From JBCCMA01 sp039026595 (GTDB taxonomy: Bacteria > Pseudomonadota > Gammaproteobacteria > Steroidobacterales > JBCCMA01): 16,829 nt of DNA. Positions 1 through 6,439 of the stretch are shown piece after piece. Position 1 is the first letter of the stretch. The number at the start of each line of letters is the position of its first letter. The DNA lies in assembly GCA_039026595.1 (NCBI GenBank), contig JBCCMA010000073.1, positions 1 through 16,829 on the forward strand, given 5' to 3'. A model generated the notes under the pieces. That model saw only the letters and a program-made list of their open reading frames with translations, ran no database searches and was not told the DNA's origin. Both the position numbers and the translations under genes were made by a program.

Positions 1-1
1 C

Positions 2-610
2 CTGATCAGCGAGTTGTACGGTCGTCGTCGCGCCAATTTTCTGGTGACCGTGGGGCTCGGGCTGAACGGTTTCATACTGGCTTGCCTGTGGCTGGGGAAC
101 GCGCTGCCGTCGGTGGCTGCCGACACGCAGGCGCCGTGGCAGACCATCCAGCTGGCCGAGGCGATCGCGCTGCCCAATGGCGATCGCGTCAATGGCAGCA
201 TCGAGCTGTTCCAGTTAATTTACGCGTGCACGTCCGGCGCGGTCGTGGCATCAATGCTCGCCTACATCGCTGCACAGTATTGCGACGTGCAGCTCTACCA
301 TTATTTGAAAAAAATGACCGGCGGCCGCCATCTGTGGCTGCGTAATAATCTGTCGACGTTGACCAGCCAGCTGGTTGATTCCCTGATGGTCATTTCAGTG
401 ACGTTCGGTGCCGCCTTTCTGGACGGTCGCATGACGATGGCGGCACTTGGGGTACTCGTGGCAAGCAATTACGCGTTCAAGATGCTGGCCGCCTTGGTCG
501 ACACCTTGCCACTGTATGGCCTCGTGCACTTTCTGAGACGCTATCTGGCGCTCCCGCCCGGGTCGGTGGACCTAGACGGACACGCCCAAAAGACGCATGA
601 CCTCGCGTAA
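2..610 (+). CDS. yhhQ: Queuosine precursor transporter, YhhQ/VUT (DUF165) family, 5' end missing
   Basis: Integral membrane transporter of the YhhQ family, which imports queuosine precursors (preQ0/preQ1) for tRNA modification. The gene runs in from the left edge; the frame is open from base 2 and the first visible residues, LISELYGRRRAN, match the family's conserved segment after the first membrane helices, so the true start lies outside the window. A second family signature follows at about positions 345-385: the W-LRNNLSTLTSQLVDS stretch, in which the SQ-D residues are highly conserved. Hydrophobic helices are visible at about 45-105, 215-275, 385-425 and 440-505. It ends in TAA, and its last 39 bases overlap the tail of the convergent HDOD gene. 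The family assignment is firm; the exact substrate is known only from the family. Confidence 0.88.
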   Translation: MISELYGRRRANFLVTVGLGLNGFILACLWLGNALPSVAADTQAPWQTIQLAEAIALPNGDRVNGSIELFQLIYACTSGAVVASMLAYIAAQYCDVQLYHYLKKMTGGRHLWLRNNLSTLTSQLVDSLMVISVTFGAAFLDGRMTMAALGVLVASNYAFKMLAALVDTLPLYGLVHFLRRYLALPPGSVDLDGHAQKTHDLA

Positions 611-1444
611 CTCGGACTCCGCCGCCATCAACATCTCAATGGTGTCCTCGACACTGAGCGAGCCCAGTTCCAGCCGCTGAAACGCGGGCAGCTTAGCCAC
701 AGGCGGCAGCGCAAGGTTGCAGGGTTCGCTCGCGAGGGCCAGACGACGCGCCACGAGAGACAGATCGGCGAGGTCACCATCGCCGTCGTGGACTCGGTCA
801 AATTGGTGGCGATGGCGCGCAACCGCAACCAGTTCGCCGTCGAACCGCCAACGCTCAAGAATTTCCGCGCCGGTGCGTGGCGCATACGCATCGAGGCTGG
901 CCGTGACGCACGCTTGATCGTCGGTGTTCAGCGGCGATTCGTCCAGCGCCCGCAGAAGCGGCAGACACCCAATGTCCATCACCAGGCCTGCGAGAATGGC
1001 CTGATCCGGTCGGGTATCGCGGCAGTGCGACGCCAACAAAGCGCCGAACGCCGCCGTGCGCGCGCTGCGCACCCACGTTTGACGAAGCGCGACCGCCAAC
1101 GACCGGGACGAGGTCTGAAACATGGACCGCATAGCATGGGCGGTGACCAGATTGCGTGTGGTGGCCAGCCCCAGACGCGTCACGCCCTGCTCTACGCTGC
1201 TCGCAGGCTGTACACCGCGATAGATGGGGCTGTTGGCAACGGCAATCAGATAGCCGGCCGTGCTCGCATCTGCCTGAATGACCCGTGCCACCCGCTGGAT
1301 CGAGACGTCGTCTTCCTGCATCGCCGCGCGCAACCGCATGGCCACGTCCGGCATGCTGGGCAGTCGCTTGCGACCCGATCGGATGTCGCGCAGTGCCCGC
1401 GCAAACACGCCGTGGACCGGTTTGTGTGGTAAATCAGCGGGCAT
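572..1444 (-). CDS. HDOD-domain protein
   Basis: A 290-residue protein made almost entirely of an HDOD domain, a catalytically degenerate relative of the HD phosphohydrolases found in signalling and regulatory proteins. Residues about 20-215 carry the typical pattern: LPSMPDVAMRL near the start, then VARVIQADASTAGYLIAVANSPIYRG, then a VEQGVTRLGLATTRNLV segment, then GLVMDIGCLPLL where an active HD enzyme would have its HD pair. No GGDEF, EAL or receiver domain is attached, so its partner is unknown. The ATG start has GCGGA just upstream. It lies 66 bp downstream of the RNase J gene on the same strand and overlaps the yhhQ tail by 39 bp on the opposite strand. Function beyond regulation or signalling cannot be told from sequence. 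Confidence 0.85.
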   Translation of the reverse strand: MPADLPHKPVHGVFARALRDIRSGRKRLPSMPDVAMRLRAAMQEDDVSIQRVARVIQADASTAGYLIAVANSPIYRGVQPASSVEQGVTRLGLATTRNLVTAHAMRSMFQTSSRSLAVALRQTWVRSARTAAFGALLASHCRDTRPDQAILAGLVMDIGCLPLLRALDESPLNTDDQACVTASLDAYAPRTGAEILERWRFDGELVAVARHRHQFDRVHDGDGDLADLSLVARRLALASEPCNLALPPVAKLPAFQRLELGSLSVEDTIEMLMAAESELREVMRLLGVSV

Positions 1445-1479
1445 AATTTCCGCGTGCCATCCATGACTCGGCGAATAGT

Positions 1480-1502
1480 AGCGCCCGCTACCGCCGGGCG
1501 TT
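1480..1502. terminator. Possible hairpin after the RNase J gene
   Basis: Arms AGCGCCCG and CGGGCGTT pair over 8 positions (one G-T) around a 7-base loop, immediately after the RNase J stop codon. No run of T follows on either strand, so it is a weak terminator candidate or simply an RNA stem in the spacer. Confidence 0.25.
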
Positions 1503-1510
1503 GTGATCGA

Positions 1511-2863
1511 CTACTCGACGCGCACGACCTGTTCGCGCTCGATACCTAACCGACCAACCTGTACCGCCGCACGGCGCAGAACGGTCTGCGGTTTCAAAAT
1601 AAAGAGGTCACCATTGCGGCCGACCAATTGCCGCGACACACCGAGGCGCCGGGCGAGCGCACCGTGCGCCTTGAGGTGCTCCGGTTCGCCGTGTTGCGGA
1701 ATGACCACGCGCGGCCGGACCCAACCGTACAGTCGCTCAAGATCGGGTACGGTGGCGTGGCCGGACGCGTGGATGGGCGCGTCCGTGTCGCCGTCCCGTA
1801 CGACTTCTACGCCAAGTTCAGTCAACCGAGCGACCACGCCCAGAACGGCGTCTTCGTTGCCAGGAATAACCCGCGCACTCATCACGAGCCGGTCCCCCGG
1901 ATCGATCGAAAACGCGGGGTGGGAATCGGCAGCGAGGCGGTCAAGTGCCGCACGTGGCTCGCCCTGACTGCCCGTCGCGATGGCCAACACCTCCGCCCGT
2001 GGCAGATAGCCCAGATGCTGTGCGTCGACCAGCTTCAGATCGGATGGCCACTCACCTGCCGCTTTTGCCGCGCTGTAATACATCTCAAGGGACCGCCCCA
2101 TCACTCCGGCGTACCGACCGGTCTTTTGGGCGACACGCGCGAGGGTCACCAGACGCGCGACGTTACTTCCGAAACAGCCGACAATGACTCGCCCGGAAGC
2201 GCCCTGCACCGCCGCCAGCAGCCCGGCCTCGAGCACCGCCTCGCTGACAGAATTTGAAGAGACATTGGCGTTGGTGGAATCGCACACCATGGCGTCCAGA
2301 CCTTCGTCGCCCGCGCGAATCAGCGCGTCGACGTCGTAGCGCGCGCCGACCACGGGCTGGTCATCGAGCTTCCAGTCGCCCGAGTGCAGCACGCTGCCCG
2401 CGTCGGTCCGCAGCACCAGCGCCTGACACTGCACCGTGGAGTGCGTGACATTGACCCACTCAACGTTGAACCCGGCCAGCGCCGTGCGCTGCCCGGCACT
2501 GACCTCATGCAACGGCACGCGATCGAGCAACCCCACCTCGGCCAGCTTGGGACGAATCAACTCAAGCGCAAACCGCGTCGCATAGATCGGGCAGCGGAGT
2601 TGGGGCCACAAATAGGAAATCGCGCCGATGTGATCCTGGTGAGCATGGGTGATCAGCAGACCGGCAAGCCGATCGCGGCGTGCGGAGATAAAGGACGGAT
2701 CGGCCATCTGGAGATGCGGCCCGGGCTCCCCTGCGCGTCGAAACGTCACGCCGCAGTCAACCATTAGCCACTGCCCGGCGTGACCGTAGAGGCCCATGTT
2801 CATCCCGATTTCGCCGGTTCCACCCAGCGGCAGATACCAAAGCTCGTCGTCGCCGGGCAGCAC
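1511..2863 (-). CDS. Ribonuclease J-like metallo-beta-lactamase/beta-CASP nuclease
   Basis: A 450-residue protein of the RNase J family (endo- and 5'-exoribonuclease in RNA maturation and decay). It opens with the family N-terminus LPLGGTGEIGMNM (residues 11-23). The metal-binding motif THAHQDHIG gives H73, H75, D77 and H78, and the later DSTNAN and SGHATVPDL plus VVIPQHGEPEHL stretches are the usual C-terminal metal and beta-CASP signatures. It is about 100 residues shorter than Bacillus RNase J, as if lacking most of the C-terminal domain; short versions of this kind occur in proteobacteria. The start is a GTG with no clear Shine-Dalgarno site, only 14 bases after the stop of the upstream membrane-protein gene, suggesting coupled translation. 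It is unlikely to be a lactonase or other small MBL enzyme, because the beta-CASP region is present. Confidence 0.85.
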   Translation of the reverse strand: MLPGDDELWYLPLGGTGEIGMNMGLYGHAGQWLMVDCGVTFRRAGEPGPHLQMADPSFISARRDRLAGLLITHAHQDHIGAISYLWPQLRCPIYATRFALELIRPKLAEVGLLDRVPLHEVSAGQRTALAGFNVEWVNVTHSTVQCQALVLRTDAGSVLHSGDWKLDDQPVVGARYDVDALIRAGDEGLDAMVCDSTNANVSSNSVSEAVLEAGLLAAVQGASGRVIVGCFGSNVARLVTLARVAQKTGRYAGVMGRSLEMYYSAAKAAGEWPSDLKLVDAQHLGYLPRAEVLAIATGSQGEPRAALDRLAADSHPAFSIDPGDRLVMSARVIPGNEDAVLGVVARLTELGVEVVRDGDTDAPIHASGHATVPDLERLYGWVRPRVVIPQHGEPEHLKAHGALARRLGVSRQLVGRNGDLFILKPQTVLRRAAVQVGRLGIEREQVVRVE

Positions 2864-2877
2864 TTGGGCGCGTTCGG

Positions 2878-4527
2878 TCAGGCCGCGGACGCCGGCGCGT
2901 CCGTGGTCGACTCAAGTTCGTTGACGGTCTTGAAACGGGTGACTGCGCCCATCGCGCCGGCCACAAACACGGTGGTAACGATCACGTTGAACCGCAGAGT
3001 CGGGGCGCCGGTTTTTAATCCGTCTGTGGCGTACAGCATGATGATGAGCGCCACAACGCTCCACGCCGCGAAACGAATGAGCGCAAGCAGAATCATCTGC
3101 GATTTGGTTTCATCATCGGACGCGGGCGTGTCCATCTGGAACGCCGCATAGCCGCACAGAAGCGCCGGCAAAATGCCCCATCGGTTGGAGAATCGAACGC
3201 TCTGGAAGAAGTCGAAGCTGCTGGCATCACCCACCGTCCCCGCCAGCCCGAGCACCAACGCCGACATTGTGGTACTGACAACGAAGCCGAGTAGCAGCAT
3301 CAGCGTATAGAACCCGTAGTAACGCCGCTCCGGCTCGGACGTCACAGTCCGGTCGGCAATGATCCGCGAGATAAAGACCAACGCCACTGGCATGACGTAG
3401 ATAAATAACCCATAGAGAATCCAGCGAAACGTATCGAAGCTGAAATGCGACAACACCGTTTCGGGATCCACCGCGCGCTGTAGCAATACCGCCAGCTCGC
3501 GCCCCACGATCACCCCGACCGCCAGCGCCGCGGCGTACGTCAACAGGTACTTGTAGGTGTGCTTCAGTTTGAGCCGCTGCGGATTTCCGCCCAGTTGACG
3601 AACGGTTTCCCACATCCGCCGCTCGTTGGGCGACCCGAATATGATCAGGCACGCAAGCAAGCGGCACAAAAGTCGATCGAGATCGTTGAGATCGGTGATG
3701 ACCCGCATTGTTTTCGAGTAGTGCGGCGGCTGGCTCTTCCACACCGCCAGTTGTTCGGAGCTCTCGTTAACCAGCAAGCAGATATCGCCCCAGCGCAGCG
3801 ACGGTTCAGTGAAAAAGCGCTGGTAAGACTCATCGCGCGCGTAACTCTGTATCTTGGCATAGAGCAATGAGGCACGGGCCCATTTGTATTCGATGCTCTC
3901 CCGCGTCTTGTCAAAATCGCCCACATCAAGCGTATCAGCAATCAGATAACTGATGACTTCTTCGCGGGTCGCGAGGTCGATTTGCGACATGCGCGAGGCG
4001 CGTAACGCGTTGTAGACGTCCACCGCCTTGCGCGGCATTGCAAACACATCGAGCACCGCATCGCGAACGATCAGCAGGGGATTGAAGCGGCTTTCCACGC
4101 CGACCAGAACCAGGAAAACGCCTGCGGCGATCCACGGCGCGACCAGTCCCCCGTCAAGACGCCTGAGCGCCTCATTGATGTTGCCGTCAGCGAACCCGCT
4201 TCGAAGTGCGTCGATCAGGGGTCCGACGGGCATCCAGACATTGACCAGCGCCAGAAACAAAAAAGAGATCACCAGCAGATAGGTGGCCAAGCCGAACCAG
4301 TACATCCGCTGCCGTGTGAAGTACTCGGGCAGAGTTGGCTCTTCACCGAGGCTCAGGGATCGACGTCGGAAAGACCAATAGGCCAGCGCGCAGGCCACGA
4401 TAAGTCCAACTGTCTGAAAAAAGGCGATCACAGTGCGCGTTTTGCCCGTGTTTAGCGTGCCGCGATAGTACACCAACCGGTCACGGTAACGCTTGTTTGT
4501 TGCTGTATTGGCGGCGCCGCGTATCAT
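2878..4527 (-). CDS. Large multi-pass membrane protein of unknown family
   Basis: I do not recognise this protein. Counted from the ATG at 4527 it has 549 residues. Three hydrophobic helices lie at about residues 33-53, 75-99 and 129-145. A soluble region of roughly 190 residues follows, rich in charged helices. About six more helices come next, ending near an Ala-rich tail. The architecture (helices, large soluble insert, helices) is unlike a standard transporter, and no nucleotide-binding or catalytic motif is visible. The start is uncertain. The frame stays open to 4614 but would then overlap the divergent asparaginase gene. A GTG at 4431 sits directly before the first helix and would leave a 131-bp divergent control region, so it is a fair alternative (517 residues). 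Its stop is 14 bases before the RNase J start, so the two are probably co-transcribed. Confidence 0.75.
   Translation of the reverse strand: MIRGAANTATNKRYRDRLVYYRGTLNTGKTRTVIAFFQTVGLIVACALAYWSFRRRSLSLGEEPTLPEYFTRQRMYWFGLATYLLVISFLFLALVNVWMPVGPLIDALRSGFADGNINEALRRLDGGLVAPWIAAGVFLVLVGVESRFNPLLIVRDAVLDVFAMPRKAVDVYNALRASRMSQIDLATREEVISYLIADTLDVGDFDKTRESIEYKWARASLLYAKIQSYARDESYQRFFTEPSLRWGDICLLVNESSEQLAVWKSQPPHYSKTMRVITDLNDLDRLLCRLLACLIIFGSPNERRMWETVRQLGGNPQRLKLKHTYKYLLTYAAALAVGVIVGRELAVLLQRAVDPETVLSHFSFDTFRWILYGLFIYVMPVALVFISRIIADRTVTSEPERRYYGFYTLMLLLGFVVSTTMSALVLGLAGTVGDASSFDFFQSVRFSNRWGILPALLCGYAAFQMDTPASDDETKSQMILLALIRFAAWSVVALIIMLYATDGLKTGAPTLRFNVIVTTVFVAGAMGAVTRFKTVNELESTTDAPASAA
4500..4527 (+). 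promoter_or_regulatory. Candidate sigma-70 promoter for the asparaginase-like gene
   Basis: TTGCTG and TATCAT stand 16 bases apart. The -10 matches the consensus at 5 of 6 positions, but the -35 at only 3. Transcription would start about 30 bases before the ATG at 4563. Found by eye only. Confidence 0.3.
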
Positions 4528-4562
4528 CGCGCGGGCAGCGAGAGGCGACACGCGAGGCGACC

Positions 4563-5051
4563 ATGCAGATCCTGACCACCGGCGGTACGATCGACAAAAT
4601 CTACTTTGACGCAAACAGCGAGTTTCAGGTGGGCGAGCCAGCCATCGAGCGACTGTTGCACGAGGCCAACGTGCGCTTTGAATACAACGTCACCTCCATT
4701 CTGCGCAAGGACAGCCTTGAACTCACCGACAGCGACCGCGCCCTGATTCGGGAACACGTCGTCTCGTCGGACCACGACCAGATCCTCATCACGCATGGAA
4801 CGGACACGATGGTCGACACCGCCAAGGCACTGGAGGGTGTGGCCGGCAAGACCATTGTGCTGACAGGCGCGATGCAACCGGCGCGTATTCATAGCTCGGA
4901 CGCGGTATTCAATATCGGTTGCGCCGTTGCGGCGGCACAGATGCTGAAGCCCGGCGTGTACATCGCCATGCACGGCCGCGTGTTTGATCCGGCGAATACC
5001 CGTAAGAACCTCAAAGCCCAGCGCTTTGAGTCCATCGACGGTGCAGACTGA
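4563..5051 (+). CDS. Single-domain asparaginase-like protein
   Basis: A 162-residue protein matching only the N-terminal domain of the bacterial type I/II L-asparaginase family (full enzymes are about 330 residues). Both catalytic segments are present: TTGGTID at residues 5-11, with the nucleophile-type threonine T9, and THGTDT at 77-82, followed by LTGAM near 99. The C-terminal domain that supplies part of the active-site interface is absent. Such short stand-alone proteins form a recognised group, but whether they hydrolyse asparagine is not established to my knowledge. The ATG is preceded by GAGG at a good distance. The last 11 bases overlap the start of the MOSC gene, implying translational coupling. 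It is divergent from the unknown membrane protein. Confidence 0.8.
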   Translation: MQILTTGGTIDKIYFDANSEFQVGEPAIERLLHEANVRFEYNVTSILRKDSLELTDSDRALIREHVVSSDHDQILITHGTDTMVDTAKALEGVAGKTIVLTGAMQPARIHSSDAVFNIGCAVAAAQMLKPGVYIAMHGRVFDPANTRKNLKAQRFESIDGAD

Positions 5052-5859
5052 CGTGTACGTCGACAGCCTGCACATCTATCCCATCAAATCGATCAGCGGC
5101 CTGTCGCTCGACCGCGGTGTGGTCACGCCGCGCGGGCTTGAGGATGATCGTCGACTCATGCTCGTGGACGAGCGGTTTCGATTTATCACCGGACGGCAAC
5201 ACCCGTCACTGGTGCTCGTGCGCGCCACGCGCCACGCCGACGGCTGGACGGTCGACGCGCCGGGGCAACCTACCTTGAACGTCACGCTGCCGGACAGCAC
5301 AGCGCCCGGAACGGAGGTGACCGTCTGGCGCGACACCGTGCCGGGGCGACGCATCTGTGACGAGATTGATCGCTGGTTTTCAGATTACCTCGGTCACCCC
5401 TGCCACCTCGTCTACCAACATGAGCAGGATCGCCGGCCGGTGGGCCCGGCCGACGGCACGCTCGATGACGACAGCGTGAGTTTTGCGGACGGCTATCCTG
5501 TCCTTCTGATTGGAACCGCGTCGCTGGCGGATCTGAATCAACGGCTGCCGCGCGCGATGTCGATGGCACGATTTCGCACCAACATTGTGGCGCGAACCGA
5601 CGTGCCGTTCATGGAGGATGACTGGACACGGGTCCGGATTGGCGATGTGGTGTTTGACGTGGTCAAACGCTGCGCGCGCTGCGTCTTCACAACCATCGAT
5701 CCGCTGTCCGGTGTACGCGATCCGGGCAACGAGCCGTTGACGACCCTTACGCGCTACCGGCGCGATCCGGATGGCGGCGTGATGTTCGGGGTCAATCTCG
5801 TGCCGCGATCGCCGGGCGCCATCAGCGCCGGCGACGCCATCGTGCCGATCGCGCGCTGA
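5041..5859 (+). CDS. MOSC domain protein, YcbX/mARC-like molybdenum-cofactor enzyme
   Basis: A 272-residue protein with an N-terminal MOSC beta-barrel domain (from VDSLHIYPIKSISG, through GLEDDRRLMLVDE) and a C-terminal MOSC domain. This is the two-domain layout of E. coli YcbX and of mitochondrial mARC, which reduce N-hydroxylated compounds with molybdenum cofactor. The diagnostic segment KRCARCVFTTIDPLSG holds C211 and C214; C211 aligns with the cysteine that binds molybdenum in mARC. No C-terminal 2Fe-2S ferredoxin domain is present, so electrons would have to come from a separate partner not seen here. The GTG at 5041 is chosen because homology begins right after it; an in-frame codon further upstream would lie deep inside the asparaginase gene. 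It ends 7 bases before the convergent idi stop. Confidence 0.82.
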   Translation: MQTDVYVDSLHIYPIKSISGLSLDRGVVTPRGLEDDRRLMLVDERFRFITGRQHPSLVLVRATRHADGWTVDAPGQPTLNVTLPDSTAPGTEVTVWRDTVPGRRICDEIDRWFSDYLGHPCHLVYQHEQDRRPVGPADGTLDDDSVSFADGYPVLLIGTASLADLNQRLPRAMSMARFRTNIVARTDVPFMEDDWTRVRIGDVVFDVVKRCARCVFTTIDPLSGVRDPGNEPLTTLTRYRRDPDGGVMFGVNLVPRSPGAISAGDAIVPIAR

Positions 5860-5866
5860 CGATCGC

Positions 5867-6439
5867 CTACAGGCCCTTCTCCAGACGCGCCAGGACGCGC
5901 GGCCACTCAAGCTTGAACCACGGCGTAAACCGCTCGGGCGCCGTTGCCAACTCGGCCGTCAGGTCCGCCGGAGCGATGTAGCGCCACGCGGCGATTTCCG
6001 TTTCGTTGACGTGCGGTTCGTCGTCGCACCGCCCCACATACACAGAGCACATCTCGCGTTCGGAGCCGAGATCACGGAAACGCGCGTGGTACTGGAACTT
6101 GTAGAGAAACTCAAAATCGCCGGACAGGCCGAGCTCCTCGTGCAAACGACGCGCGGTGGCCACATCGAGTGTTTCGCCGCGGCGCGGATGGGAGCAACAA
6201 CTGTTCGACCAGTACATCGGCCACAGCCGCTTGTCCGCACTGCGCTGCTGCAAAAGAACGTCACCGGCATCGTTGATGACAAACATTGAAAACGCACGAT
6301 GCAGCAGACCATCGCCATCATGGCAGCGCCCTTTGCTTTCGTGCCCGATGACGTTGTCGTGCTCATCAACAAGGATCAGTGGCTCGGCGTCGCTCGATAC
6401 GATTTCGCGCCGAGTCACCTGAGTCTCAGGACTGACCAA
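5867..6439 (-). CDS. idi: Isopentenyl-diphosphate delta-isomerase, type 1
   Basis: Converts IPP to DMAPP, giving the allylic primer needed by IspA. At 190 residues it is about the usual length for this Nudix-fold enzyme. Visible signatures are the metal-site stretch around H32 to H47 (GHESKGRCH then LHRAFS), the active-site NSCCSHP in which C82 corresponds to E. coli C67, the Nudix-like region LDVATARRLHEELG, and EREMC in which E129 corresponds to the catalytic glutamate E116. The start is TTG at 6439; it is preferred because a full GGAGG lies 6 bases upstream. The first 14 bases overlap the end of the HMGR-MVK gene, so idi is the last gene of the mevalonate operon and is translationally tied to the fusion. 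It is the flavin-independent type 1 isomerase, not type 2. Confidence 0.94.
   Translation of the reverse strand: MVSPETQVTRREIVSSDAEPLILVDEHDNVIGHESKGRCHDGDGLLHRAFSMFVINDAGDVLLQQRSADKRLWPMYWSNSCCSHPRRGETLDVATARRLHEELGLSGDFEFLYKFQYHARFRDLGSEREMCSVYVGRCDDEPHVNETEIAAWRYIAPADLTAELATAPERFTPWFKLEWPRVLARLEKGL

Noticed and set aside
572..610. The 39-base tail-to-tail overlap of yhhQ and the HDOD gene as a possible antisense control
   Set aside because: Convergent overlaps of this size are common in compact genomes and nothing else supports regulation.
788..1432. A 214-codon plus-strand frame antisense to the HDOD gene
   Set aside because: Composition is dominated by Arg, Gln and His with no domain; the HDOD protein on the other strand explains the region.
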